A stretch of 64,000 bases of DNA from Acestrorhynchus altus (taxonomy: Eukaryota; Chordata; Actinopteri; Characiformes; Acestrorhynchidae), in the NCBI GenBank assembly GCA_034509495.1, contig CM067507.1, forward strand, positions 35,445,346 to 35,509,345, read 5' to 3'. Shown in pieces: positions 12,265-24,071 of this stretch. Within the stretch, counting starts at the first letter, position 1, and the number at the start of each line of letters is the position of its first letter. The position numbers and the translations under genes were made by a program. The notes beneath the pieces are model-generated. The model saw only the letters and a list, made by a program, of their open reading frames with translations, searched no databases and was not told the DNA's origin.

Positions 12265-12665
12265 TGTGGACAAAAGTATTGGGACACCAAAACACTGTTG
12301 GTCCCTTTGCGAATGCATGTGGTTGATGCTCTTATCCAGTGCTTTGCTCTTCACTCAGAAGAGATCCTTGTCTAGTTAGTCGAGGCTAGAATCCAGAGAT
12401 TCCTCAAACGTAGATGCTGCATATAACAGCTCGAACAGCACGTTTGGAGCTCTGCAGACTGTTGGACTTTTCTGCACTAAGCCTCTGAGCACTTGGAGAC
12501 CCCGCTCTATAACTTTAGGTGCTCTAAGTTGCTATGGTTCCTAAATGCTTCCACTGTTCAACTGCCTCCAAATGGCTAGGGGCTGTTTTTTTTGCACCTT
12601 GCCAACAGGACTGAAGGAAACTCGAATTCAATCATTAAGAGGTGTCCCAATACTTTTGTCCACAC
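12265..12665. mobile_element. MITE with 24 bp perfect terminal inverted repeats
   Basis: The left end (12265-12288) contains gtggacaaaagtattggg and the right end (12641-12664) is its exact reverse complement over 24 bp. The roughly 400 bp body has no ORF, so it is non-autonomous. I could not see a convincing target-site duplication, so the superfamily is unassigned. Confidence 0.85.
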
Positions 12666-12939
12666 ATGCCAAAAGGACCACTGGAGAATCTCCTCAATAA
12701 AGACAGCCGGTGCCAATTCCTGCAAACTCAGAAAAACAGTAGAACAGTGAAGCAATGGGCCTCAGAGCCAAGTCTCAAATAATCCACTCAAGAATCTGAA
12801 ACTTTGAGCGAATTCAGCCCCAAAACACGCTTCAGCCCCCTCTGTGTGGTACAAAGCCTGTCAGCGGGGGGGTAGTTCAAGGAAGTGTTGTTCGGTAGGA
12901 TCTCATCTGCACAACAAAACGTGCTGAGGCACTCTCTTC

Positions 12940-12941
<2 letters not shown>

Positions 12942-12974
<33 letters not shown>
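12942..12974. repeat. (AC)n microsatellite
   Basis: This is a pure AC run of about 16 repeats. Confidence 0.95.
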
Positions 12975-12977
<3 letters not shown>

Positions 12978-13683
12978 AGAACACAGAGGAGTGCACGTAC
13001 TCATGAACACACACACACCAAACAGGAAATCCCAGTTGGACCCCACGACAGACGACCACCCTTCAAATTATACTGTGCCAAGAAAGAGCATCCTCCAGAG
13101 ATAGAGAAAGAGAACATGAGGAACGGAGGAGAACAGAAATGAGAGCATTTAGAAGCAGCAGAGAGACGAGGCAAGACTGGCTTTAATATTATACAGACGT
13201 TTCTCCACACTGAGCCGAAACTTTCCCAAAGTCAAACGACGAGGACGAGCACCTGATATCAACCGAAATCAGCCCTCAATCTTCAGCATTTTCCAGGAAA
13301 ACAAGCCTTCATCATAGTGGGAAGTTTACTCTACTGGACCGGCGAGAAGAGACCCTGCACTGCCAAGTTTAATTTAGATTTCTGACAGCTTGGACGGCCT
13401 TAAAAAGGAGAGCACTCAGCATCCTCCCTGTTCCCAAGCTCCGAGTGGAAATGGGTTTGTGTCGTGCTTTCCAGCTCACTGAACAGTTATCCGAATTATA
13501 CACCTCCAAAAAGGCTCCTTTATGTTCCCCTAGCATCAAACCCTTGGCACCAGCGCCAACTCCCATCCCCCACCCCCTCTCCGCTCCTCGCCTCTCCTCG
13601 CTCTATGGGGTTATTCTGAGTTATGTGCTCCACAGAGAGGAGTGTGTGTGGTGGGGGGTGGGTCTCTAGGGGGGGAAGAGTGA

Positions 13684-13704
13684 GCGCGAGAGAGAAGGAG
13701 CTAC

Positions 13705-13747
<43 letters not shown>

Positions 13748-13780
13748 GAGAGGCAGGGAGAGAGAGAGAGAAAGCAAGAG
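13684..13780. repeat. AG-rich microsatellite
   Basis: Interrupted gaga/gcga repeats contain a pure (AG)16 core at 13710-13742. Confidence 0.93.
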
Positions 13781-14347
13781 AACAGCAAGAGCCTTTCCAG
13801 ATTAATTAATACACCCTCCATGCTGACACTAATCAATGTGACCGTGCAGCACTGTAAAGAAAAGGGAATAATTACTGCACGGCAGCGAATGTTGATCAGA
13901 CGGTGGAGCGAGGCTCACTCAGAACCAGCTGCTCCAGGGAAAGAGCCAGAGCTCCAAGCACGAGGGAAAACGGTGTTCACTTAGAGCTGATCTACGCTTC
14001 TGTGACGCTGCATGTACACGTATTTGCTGAGATAAGGGATTATGGGGACGCTCTGATGTGCAGCTGATTGGTTGAGCAGAAAATTAAATTAAATTCCATT
14101 TAATTTAAACATCGTCGTCATATACACTGAAACGCCTCTCCACGAATCTCAGCTTAGAAAGCTGGGGTCAGATATTTCACAGCATCCAAGGGTTAAGGGC
14201 CTTGCTCAGGAGCCCAAAAGTGGAGTCCAACAAACTTCAAGGTGTAGGACCCTCCAGCTGCTTGCTATTGTGCACAAACCAACTATGCAGCCACCCCAAC
14301 CAATGCTCACAAGCAGAAACAGACATACATGAAGACTCATTTTCAAA

Positions 14348-14440
14348 CAGTCTTGTTGGGACATGGTGGCAACCCTGGATGGTCCAGATGGATTGAGTAG
14401 TGAATGGTTGGTGGATGGCCACCATGTCCCAACAAGACTG
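14348..14440. repeat. 23 bp perfect inverted repeat inside the Tc1 remnant
   Basis: The arms at 14348-14370 and 14418-14440 are exact reverse complements (cagtcttgttgggacatgg and so on), separated by 47 bp. Confidence 0.92.
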
Positions 14441-14870
14441 TAATGTTCCCAAGGAGGTGGAGGAGTCATGTTTTGGGCCAGAATCATGGGGAGAGAGTTG
14501 GTAGGCCCCTTTAGGGTTCCCGAAGGTATGAATATGATCTCCGTTTGTGACTGACCAATTTCTTCCACGAGACAGAAAGAAGAACCATGCCTTCCATGGC
14601 AAAATCATCTTCATGCATGACATTGCACCATCTCATGCTGCACAGAATACCTCTGTCATTGGCTGCTATGGGCATTAAAGGAGAGAAACTCATGGTGTCA
14701 TCCTCCCCTGACCTCAACCCTACTGAGAACCATTGGAGTATCACCAAGCTAAAGATCTGAGTGTGGGAGGCAGTTCTCAGAGCTGCTGTTCAAGCAGAAA
14801 CTCCAAAATCTCACACGTTCAGTGGATGCAAGAAGTGTGAAGGTGATTTCAAAGAAGGGTTCCCATGTTA
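14348..14870 (+). mobile_element. Decayed Tc1/mariner transposase remnant
   Basis: Plus-strand frames give, with interruptions, FWARIMGRELVGPFRVPEGM, IIFMHDIAPSHAAQNTSV, then SPDLNPTENHWS and a DARSVKVISKKGSHVNM end. These are the central and C-terminal parts of a fish Tc1-like DDE transposase, including the Asp of HDxAPSH and the SPDLNP-E block. Frameshifts and stops make it inactive. The 5' half of the ORF is missing or replaced by other repeat sequence. The minus-strand ORFs here are shadows. Confidence 0.88.
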
Positions 14871-15277
14871 ACATGTAACCTGTTAAGATGTTAAGATAAC
14901 TTCTGATTTCAGTAAATGTGACTCAATTCTGCGAATTCAACAAATGACCATTTTCACTTCTTTACAACCTATGAAACTAAAATGTGAAATTGTTTGGATG
15001 GATTCATGCTTCAGCAGTTTAGTCCTGCCTGTTGGTGAAGATGAGTTTCAGCCCTAAGTGTTACTTAAATGAGATGGACAACAGACAGCCAATCAGAACA
15101 GAATAAATCTATACATATAGAAACTCAGAATTCAATATTACTATTGCTGCTGGAAAGGGAAAAAAAATTGGCATCATTTTCAACTCTAGAACACAACACT
15201 GTCCCCTAGAACATACATCATGTGTTAGTACGTCAGCAGGAACCCACCACAGATGTTCAGATACATTCGGCCCTTAC

Positions 15278-16149
15278 CTGCTTCACTCTGGGCCTTCCTG
15301 GAGAAAACTTCCTCTTGGAGATTGCCGGCTTGCCCATGCCTATTTTGGGGGTTAGGGGGAAGAAAGCGACAGGGGGCACAGAAGGGCTGTAGCCAGGCTG
15401 GTTCTGAGTGTGAGTGGGCGTCTCTCTGGGAGAAGCCTCTGTGGAGAACGGGGACTGAGACAGCTTAGCTGAGCCATCAGGGGACAATTCAGGAGAGCGT
15501 TTTAAGATTAAACCCTTTTCCTCTCCAGCTGGAGGGCTAAATTCAGAGAAGCTTAACTCGCTGGCAGGTGTAGTGTCCATCTCCAGAGTGGGGCTTCTTT
15601 CCACAGCTGGTGGGACACTGTCCTCCTCGGGCAGAGCACAAGTCGGCTCGGTCATCACTACATCTTCCACTTCAGCTGCTTGTCTGGGGTGCTCCTGTAG
15701 ATCCGATTCTTTTTCCTGTTCTTGACCAGTATCATCCTCCACCAAGGGTGGAACTTTTGATTCTAGAATGTTCTCCTGTGCTGCCTCTTCTGAAGCTTCT
15801 GGTGCAGACAGGACCACGTCGATACGTTCCACCTTGACCACTGGAGAAGCAGAAAGAGAAAGCTCTGGGCAGGTTTCTTTGGTAGGTGAAGTAAAAAGAG
15901 CTTTTGGAGCATCCAGGCTGGATTTTGTCTCCTCGGGCTCAGGCAGCTGTGTGTTCTCCTCCCCCTTTCCAGTTTCCGTTTCCATCGGAGTGATGAGGTC
16001 ACGTGAGGCCTCGTCATCCCGTTCTACCAAAGCCGTGGAACTCTGGGAGGAGAGCGGAGAAACTGCTGACAAAGCAGTTGAGTGCTGGGGAGACGTGGGA
16101 CCCTCCGTCAAAGTCACAGTCACCTGGATCTCCTGGGCGGCCTCAACAG
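15278..16149 (-). CDS. kmt2c: kmt2c large exon: disordered Ser/Pro/Glu region and basic AT-hook-like end
   Basis: The 872 bp exon enters in phase 1 (G|CT gives Ala) and leaves in phase 0 at GTAAGG. The first roughly 255 residues are low-complexity, rich in Ser, Thr, Pro and Glu with no folded domain. A VKVERID segment fits the psi-K-x-E sumoylation consensus, and several SP/TP sites could be phosphorylated; both are predictions only. The last 25 residues contain TPKIGMGKPAISKRK followed by FSPGRPRVKQ, a basic GRPR AT-hook-like motif almost identical to human KMT2C. This conserved end, against a weakly conserved body, is the strongest proof of identity in the window. Confidence 0.97.
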
Positions 16150-17115
16150 CTGAAAACAGGGACAGAGACACAAAGTTACAATTAAGTCCATTCCTTGTCC
16201 AACTGGCTTCCAGTTAGTTCAGGTTTGTGGCCATTTAAATACAGCTCTTTCATGCAGGAATGGAAAAAGACACCATTACGATCAGAAACCCTTTTCTATG
16301 AGTACGATTATACACCTGTTTTCAAAGACAGGCCCAACATTGGACTGCTTCAAAACCGGGCACGCAGTTGTGTCTCAGGCCGATATATAAACGATTACAG
16401 GTGTGGTCTGATTAGACACAAGTGGGTGTAGAAGTGCTCCCCCCACTGACCAATAAAAAGTCTCTCGGAAGCTAGTTTTGGGTAGTGTACCTCTAGTCAT
16501 TGTAATTATACTGATTTGACCCACTGTGTTGTGCACACACAGGAATTAATCCTCCACACATACACACTAGTGAATTCACACACCAGGGGGCAGTGAGCAC
16601 ACGTGCCCGGAGCGGTGGGCAGCCCTATCCTCAGCGCAGGAGTTCAGTGCCTTGCTCAAGGGCACTTCAGTCATGTACTGCCAGTTCAGGGATTCAAACC
16701 GGCGACCTTCCAGTCACAGGGCTGGTTCCCCAACCTCCAACACCACAGCTGCTCCCTAAAAGTGTGACTCTGTGTGGTGCAGGGTGACATACGGAACCTG
16801 TACTCCCCCATAACCAACCCCATCTCCTCTTGTATCCAGGCTGGAGGCCCAACAGGGAACTAGAGACTCTTTTCCATCGTACAGTTTGACCTTTCACTCT
16901 GTAATCACCTACATACGTTCATGACACTTCTTTTTCTACACGTGACCGACATGAGTCAGATTATTAACAGACAAGCAGATTAAGAACGGACAGGCAGTTT
17001 ACCTTGTTCTCACATCTATGTGCTCAACAAGTCTTTGGTTCCCTAAACTGGGAGTGCGACATGTGAACAACCTGAACACTCCTGATTTACGAAATACAAA
17101 AGAGGGGACATCTAC
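16150..17115 (-). other. Intron, 966 bp
   Basis: The intron contains one SINE-like dispersed repeat (16535-16745). Nothing else is recognised. Confidence 0.85.
16535..16745. mobile_element. SINE-like dispersed repeat, copy 2
   Basis: It contains cagtgagcacacgtgcccgg, agcggtgggcagcc, gtgccttgctcaagggcact and a B-box-like gattcaaaccggcgacc. This is the fullest copy in the window. Confidence 0.7.
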
Positions 17116-17205
17116 CTGATGGAGACTCTGATGGCTCTTCAGGCAGAGGAACCACAGTCGTCTCTGGCTCCAAAGAGACCTCAGCCTCAACTGCCATGAA
17201 GACTT
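17116..17205 (-). CDS. kmt2c: kmt2c exon: acidic linker
   Basis: The 90 bp exon runs from phase 1 to phase 1 between acceptor CCTTTACAG and donor GTAGAT. It encodes EVFMAVEAEVSLEPETTV and VPLPEEPSESPS. This is disordered acidic sequence resembling the human EEPETVVSREESR stretch upstream of the long Ser/Pro region. The reading frame is fixed by its neighbours, and the long ORF visible in another frame is a shadow. Confidence 0.85.
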
Positions 17206-18021
17206 CTGTAAAGGAAAGCGCAGGAATTCAATTAGGGACGTCATCCACTGAAAACCTTTCAAAACACTCCATCAAGTTTGGGAGAATGATGGACAAAAGG
17301 CCAGCCTTGAACATCAGCGAGTCTTGAGACGTCAAATCGAAATCCTCTACCTTACAACTTTCAGCAAGCAGTTGAGAGTTTGAGTAAGAGGCCGTTTCAC
17401 ATTCCTAGAAGTTCTGATCTTCAGAATTCCACTCTGAACAACTTCAAATCTGAAAAGACGTCATTTCTTTCTCAGAGGGACCACAATCAGCACGCTGCTC
17501 TTCAAATTGGATGGATTGATTTTTAATTCAATGTATGCCTTTTCAATAAAAAGCTATGCGGTGTTGCAGTTTAATTTAAATGTTCCTATAGTTTGACATT
17601 TTTATTTGCCAAAGAAATATTTAGAGTATTTATAGGAGACAGTCACGTGTGCCAGATATTGTACATTTCAGGACATCCTAGACTGCTCAAACTTGTCCTC
17701 AATTAAGATGTATTGAGATATTTGTATAAAGCTTAAAATCAACCTAATTTTCTCTGATAAGGACTAAAACATATTTCTCAGAAATTCTCTCGATATATCC
17801 GCCAACCAGAGTGTTTTTGAGCTGAAAATGGAAGACGTTTATTTAGAATAATTATTTCTTCAAAATTCCTGAACATCCTTTATTATTTATGCATCTGTAT
17901 TATCCCTTATCAGGACTTTTATTCTGAAATTTGAACACTATGTGCAAAGACAAGAGCAAACATCCCCTCCCATTTCATTTTCCTCTATAAGTCAGTATCT
18001 GGGTCAGAGATGTATTACGTC

Positions 18022-18505
18022 ACTAGCCCCGCCCCCTCTCTCTGATCAATCAGAGTCTGTAAGCAGGTTGAGCATCAGTCCCGCCCCCTCTCTCTGATCA
18101 GTCAGAGTCTGTGTGCAGGTTGAGCATCAGCTCCTCCCCCTCTCTCTGATCAGTCAGAGTCTGTATGCAGGTTGAGCATCAGCTCCGCCCCCTCTCTCTG
18201 ATCAGTCAGAGTCTGTATGCAGGTTGAGCATCAGCCCCGCCCCCTCTCTCTGATCAGTCAGTGTTTGTATGGAGGTTGAGCATCAGCCCCGCCCCCTCTC
18301 TCTGATCAGTCAGAGTTTGTATGGCGGTTGAGCATCAGCCCCGCCCCCTCTCTCTGATCAGTCAGAGATTGTATGGCGGTTGAGCATCAGCCCCGCCCCC
18401 TCTCTCTGATCAATCAGTCTGTATGCAGGTTGATCATGTTCACGTGGACAGAGCAGTAAACATGCACTGGAAGCTCCTTCGCTATTTAAACTGGGATTTA
18501 ATTCA
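18022..18505. repeat. 52 bp tandem array with dispersed-element flank
   Basis: Eight copies of a unit containing gccccctctctctgatca, gtcagagtctgtatgc and aggttgagcatca are spaced 52 bp apart. The array is followed by a flank (gttcacgtggacagagcagt through ctgggatttaatt) that recurs next to the shorter array at 49.84-49.97 kb. Confidence 0.93.
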
Positions 18506-19436
18506 GTTGGAAACAAGAGAAAGTTATCTGACGGTGAATGACGAGACCACCACCGTTAGACAGCGTAAGTCTTGTAGTTGTTTATTTGTGCACAGGCCCC
18601 ACGACTGACCCCCCTCTGGTTGCAAGACTTTAAGAAACAAATACAAAATCTCATCACTGTTCTTCTAGTCAACCATTTATTCATCTCTCTCAATTTCTCT
18701 CTCTCCATCCGACAGTGAAGCCATAATTCTGGAACAGCACTACCGGTGCAAGCCACCGAGCCAGGCATCGCCATGGCAACACATTTGCAAGTACCAGTCT
18801 CACTTGGCCGCCCCAAAGCGACCCCTGGTAGGGGCAAAAACAAATTAATAAACAAACACAGGCCGTGCACTTGGCACTTCATTTACCTCCCATACCCAAA
18901 CCAGGTTTTCCAGGAAATGGGAACGGGGAGGAACGGGGGACAGCGGGCTCGTAAATCAAAAGCAGGGCACTCGATACAGACTGCATGCAGACCCCTCAGG
19001 CTGCGACTGGAAGTAAAGCAGATTACTCATTAATAAAGCTGGGTCTCGTAATAAAGCCAGGTGAATGAAAAGAGGTGAGGATACGCGAGCACTCCCTGCA
19101 GGTCCGTTCAATAATCAACGGGAACTTTAATTACCTCGCCTCCATTAACCGAGGCAGAGGCTTGACATCAAACTTTGCTCCTCATCAGTCAAGGCACAGG
19201 TCAGCACTGAGGGTGAGTACCCACGAGGCTGGTGCTCTTTAGAAGCACACCATAAGCATGGATCCGCAGATTCGGTTTAGGCCGAAACCTAGACTGAAAA
19301 TGGCGTTCTTCTAATCGCACTGCGGTGAAAACTGAAACAAATGCTTCGGAAAAAGTAATGGTTCTCAAATGGATCCACAAGGAACCTCAAACAGTCCATA
19401 CATTCACCCCATCCCTGTGCGTATACTGGATTGGAC

Positions 19437-19692
19437 AACAGTGATGGAACCATTTCTATGTTACAGTATAGTGCTCTACATAGTGCTCCTGATCTTCAAA
19501 TGTGGGGAACAGTGATTAGAACCATTTCTGTTCTCTATAATTGTGTTCTATATAGTGCTCCTGACCTTCAACTGTAGGGAACAGTGATTAGAACCATTTC
19601 TGTTCTCTAGAAAAGTACTCTACACAGCACTCCTGAATTTCTAAAGTAGGAAACAGTAATTAGAACCACTCTGTGTTCTAGATAGTGGTCCT
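19437..19692. repeat. Degenerate tandem repeat of about 73 bp, four copies
   Basis: The motif gaacagtgattagaacca followed by tttctgttctcta and atagtgctcctga recurs at about 73 bp spacing. Confidence 0.85.
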
Positions 19693-20019
19693 GACTTACA
19701 GAAATTTTCATTTTTCAAAGTTTATGAGTTTGTACGAGTGTAAATATGCTTGAGAAACTGAACACGAGCCAAAAGAGATGGTGTAGCAACTCCAGAGAGT
19801 GAGTGCGTGAGCGAGAGAGTGCGCGAGTGTGTGCAGTAAACAGCAGTGGGGCTGAGGCTGGCTTGGTGATAAGGTGGTTTCCGCTCTGCTTGCAGTGCAG
19901 TGCAGTGTTCTGCAGTGCAGGGGGGGATGAAAGCTGCCAGCTCTGTGCTGCCAGCTATTTATAACCCAGTCAGAAAAAAACAGCCTACTGCACATCTCAG
20001 CCCACCCTACACAAACACA

Positions 20020-20023
<4 letters not shown>

Positions 20024-20079
<56 letters not shown>
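20024..20079. repeat. (AC)n microsatellite
   Basis: A pure AC run of about 28 repeats has imperfect edges. Confidence 0.95.
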
Positions 20080-20085
<6 letters not shown>

Positions 20086-20147
20086 AACCCACACACTCAG
20101 GAAAGTAAACATGCTTAGAAGTTGAACTCTTAACCCTAAGGGCCAGT

Positions 20148-20400
20148 ATATGCACCTACATGGCGGGCGTGGACTAGAGAGGTATAAACCCCCCAGCACT
20201 GATCTGTGGAACAGTGGAACTGGGTTCTCTGGAATGATGGAGCTCCATCCAGCACTTCTGGAGAGAGTTGGGGATGAGGTGGGGGGTGGTGGTCATCCAA
20301 CATTCTGACATCATTAACACGCTGAATGCAATCAAATCCTCACTGTCTTCCAAATTCTAGCACAAAGTCCTGCCTGGACAGTAGAAACAGTAAGAAGGGC
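20148..20400 (+). mobile_element. Non-autonomous transposon family A, copy
   Basis: It shares gcgtggactagagaggtata, ctctggaatgatggagctcc and gctgaatgcaatc with the copies at 38.3, 41.2, 49.0 and 54.4 kb. Both ends are missing. Confidence 0.7.
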
Positions 20401-21756
20401 AGGCGTTTGCATACTCAGCGGTCCATATGTGACATCACAACCACGATGGATTCAAAACGGGCAGTATTAGGAGTTCAGTCCGTACGTCAGCTGCCCGGAG
20501 AGGATATTCCGAAACTTCAAACAGAACAGGAAAATCTGGTTTATCACAAGCCCTTCTAAAAAGGGTAGAAAGCTGTAGCTCGAGGCAGTGTTTCGTGGAG
20601 AGGACGGACAGAGAGACGGAGAAAGTTTTACGCATAAGCTCCGAAATTCAGCTCTAATTCTCCGCTCAAAGCAGCGTTTAACCCTTTAAAGATGAGAAAA
20701 TGCAGATTGTTTAAAACTGCCGTTTTAACGTTTCCATATTTATGTGATTCTTTTTTTATTCAATATAAATTCCTGTTTTAACCGTTACGTCAGATCATTC
20801 ATTAGATCTCATTTTGAGACTTGGCTTCAAGGTGTTAAAATCCAGCTCAAACCAGGTGAAATCTGGCGAGACTGAAAGCTGACGTACGTACATACACTTC
20901 ATAACAGCACAGCTGTATGACAGAGGGACACCGTTTCCGCCGTCTCTTCACGTTAAAGCACTATGTTTATTTTCCTTCTCAACGGCAAAAATAGATCTTA
21001 GTTTTCACATTTCGCTCTGTGTGTTTAAAACAACGAGTAATCGCTCGGCAACAAACCACACCGTTGTCATGGCAAGTCTATTTTTTTAACAAACCAATCA
21101 CAGACATGATGCGTACGGTGTTCATCCACAGAGTTCCCCCAACTGGCATGTGTAAGCCTCCACACGACGTCTGCAGTACACCCTTTTCACGTAATTATGT
21201 CACATTGTTTCTCTAAAGACCTTAAGTCCACACTCGATATTCCGATCTCGGATTGCTGCCGATATCAGATTGTTCAATTGGTCATGGAAACAGCATAGTC
21301 CAATTCCTTAGATCGATCTAGGAATCTGATCAATAAAGCAGGATTTTGTCCCAGTAATCGGATTTCTCAGACAACCTCTTCCGGTTGTCTCACTCTGCAC
21401 ATGCCCTCCTCCTGCAGCTGCGGCTGTCCCTGATCAGGGGTTGAGAGCACACGAACTAAAGGCACAAGCAGCCGGAACCAGTCTGAGCGCCGGGCGTTTA
21501 CCAGCCGTTTGTCTGGTTGTAAACTGTAAACTTCTCATCTCATTTCTCATGATCTGATTAGACGACTGCATGTAAACACACTGAAAGAATTACTTAATTA
21601 AGATTACTGAGCGCAACCTAGACAACCACCAACGTTTACTTACTCGGAATATTACACTATTAAACACCGTAAAATGAAAAGTATTAAATAAGGAATAGGA
21701 AAGGCCTCACAGAACACAGGATGAAACACAGGAGTGAGAGTGTGACAGCAAGGGTG

Positions 21757-21758
<2 letters not shown>

Positions 21759-21806
<48 letters not shown>
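21759..21806. repeat. (AG)24 microsatellite
   Basis: A pure AG run is followed by a 100 bp gagg-rich degenerate purine tail. Confidence 0.95.
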
Positions 21807-21812
<6 letters not shown>

Positions 21813-21995
21813 GGGGAGGGGGAGGAGTAGAGAGAGAGGTGGGAGAAACCAGGGAGAGTAGAGGGTAGAGAGGGGTAGAGAAGAGGGAAACAGAGAGGGG
21901 GTAGAGAGAGAAGCGCACACAGTTCTAGACCAGCAGGCAGAATAAACGACCAGAAGACCCTGTTGCCAGTTCAAAACCACTAGGAGCTGGGATTC

Positions 21996-21996
<1 letters not shown>

Positions 21997-22088
<92 letters not shown>
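21997..22088. repeat. (AC)46 microsatellite
   Basis: This is a pure AC run. Confidence 0.97.
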
Positions 22089-22090
<2 letters not shown>

Positions 22091-22477
22091 TCTTTCAGAC
22101 AGGCGGCTGAAAGGCATCATGTGGGAAACCTAATTACAAACACAGACATCGGTATAGATACAGCCAAGACTCTCGATACCATCCTCCAGGAGATGTTATC
22201 AGTTATACTTCCCTTTGGCCTTGATCATGTGTGTACAAGCCTGTAACTCTACTGCCTCAGTCCACATGCTTCTCAGTACTGACGCCGATTCTGTAGCTCA
22301 CTATGCCCTGAAAAATGCATTCAGTGTAAGAGTAAATTACCTGTTAGTGCTGATCAGCTAACGTTCCGTTCACGTTTGGAGGCAAGAAGTGGGCGGCAAC
22401 CAGGCGTTTAGAATGAATCATCCAATCGATGGAGAAGAAACAAAGAAAGGTTGGGGAGGAAATGAAGTGAACTGACA

Positions 22478-22620
22478 CACTAGTGAATTCACACTGGGAG
22501 GCAGTGAGCATACGTGCCCGGAGTGGTGGGCAGCCACATCCGGTGAGCAGCTGGGGATTTCGGTGCCTTCAATCATGTCCTGCCAGTTCATGGATTCAAA
22601 CAGGCAACCTTCTGGTCACT
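22478..22620. mobile_element. SINE-like dispersed repeat, copy 3
   Basis: It shares gcatacgtgcccggagtgg, tgggcagcc and the gattcaaacaggcaaccttc block with the copy at 16.5 kb. Confidence 0.65.
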
Positions 22621-23158
22621 AACAGGAAGTGATGAAGTGTTTCTATGACAACATAGAACACTACGTTCTCCTGCTGTTGTCACTGCTGCTCATCATTATC
22701 CTCCAACTTGCTCCCTAATTATTCCTGCTGAGTAGCTCCTCCATTTCTGTTATGATGCAGTGAAGAAGTCACCTCATCAGTGCAATCCCAGTAAAAGTCA
22801 CTGGAAAGCCTCGCTTTGACCAACCTCTGAGACAACGTCTACTGTACCTGTAACCAGTATCTCAAGCTGCCATTTGCTCAGCGATCCAGAAAACTAAACC
22901 AGACTTATTCTTTCTCTTTTCTTCATTTTAGCAAACAGAATCTGATCAGCTCTAACTGGTTCTCTGCTCTTAGCCGTCCTCCTGCAGACAGTCGAACTTC
23001 TCCATCTCCACAGGCTGAGCAGCAGCTTCCTGTCGCTGGTCCAGCTGGGTCTTCAGAAGTGCTTCAAACAGCCATTAGTCCACATCTGAGAATGATGGTG
23101 ACACCACGCTCTTTATCAGGTCAGGCTCAAAGACCTGGTCACTCCCTCGGGCCCAAGT

Positions 23159-23159
<1 letters not shown>

Positions 23160-23239
<80 letters not shown>
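23160..23239. repeat. (AC)40 microsatellite
   Basis: This is a pure AC run. Confidence 0.97.
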
Positions 23240-23240
<1 letters not shown>

Positions 23241-24044
23241 CTCCGCTCCACCAATCAGCACTCACCTACTTGGCACAGGAGCAAATCACTGAGAGCTTTT
23301 AGTGGAGCTAAGGCAGTAACATGGCCTCACACAGGACATCATGCTATAGTACGGACCACCACCTACCCACACACACTCGGTGTGTTTTCACCCGTCACTC
23401 CATTTAATCTTTGATGCACTTATTCATCTAAAAATGACATTTCGAGTCAGTCACAGCAGATATCGGATCACAACATGCCACTTTGGTGATTTTAAACACC
23501 AGCGGGATTTGATTTGTACGGTTGACCATGTTGATCAACTTCACACCTACAAACTGATTTCCTCTATAATCGCATCTGGGTCGGTGACCCTGACCCGCGC
23601 CCTCCGTTAAGTCAAGTCAGACCCAGCTGCATACAGGCCGAGTATGGCCATTTAACTCTATTAATCGCCTGGGTGTCCGAGTATCAGTGCGAAGTACCGC
23701 GTCACGCCTTTAACGCCTGTTTGTGCGGCTCTGCTGGAAACTGTTAAACGGAATAACGGCGACATGAAGTCCATCACTGAAACTCTAAGAATAGCAACAA
23801 AGCGCACGTGAGCCGAGTCATTAGAGGCAGAAAGCAGCACAGCGGTGGGCTGTTTCAGCTGTGTCAGGGTGATTCACGGACTACAGCAGATAAATTTGAG
23901 CGTCATTCCACCCACACTCTGAAATTTCTCACAACATATCACATAACCGACTGTACACTGAAACCGGCTGGACTGGCTTTCAGTTGATATCAGCCACCAT
24001 GAGTTTGGTTTGAATACATTAATAGTGTGTGTAATGTGTGTAAT

Positions 24045-24071
24045 GTGTGTGTGTGTGTGTGTGTGTGTGTT
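24045..24071. repeat. (GT)13 microsatellite
   Basis: This is a short pure run after two gtgtaat units. Confidence 0.93.

Larger units (their letters stand above)
9060..15277 (-). other. Intron, 6.2 kb
   Basis: The intron contains AC and AG microsatellites, a 404 bp MITE (12265-12665) and a decayed Tc1 transposase (14.35-14.87 kb). Sequence at 9.3-9.9 and 11.0-12.0 kb is AT-rich and shows no gene. Confidence 0.85.

Noticed and set aside
14206..14747. Minus-strand ORFs of 78 to 128 codons
   Set aside because: They are antisense shadows of the decayed Tc1 transposase read on the plus strand.
15768..16217. Plus-strand ORF of 149 codons
   Set aside because: It is the antisense shadow of the large kmt2c exon, whose minus-strand frame is clearly conserved.
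18022..18430. CRISPR-like regular repeats
   Set aside because: The whole 52 bp unit repeats with no unique spacers, and the locus is animal DNA. It is a minisatellite.
19105..19215. Possible extra kmt2c exon on the minus strand between CCCTCAG and GTAATT
   Set aside because: The only plausible frame hits a stop (GGTTAA) before the donor, and the phases do not fit the neighbouring exons.
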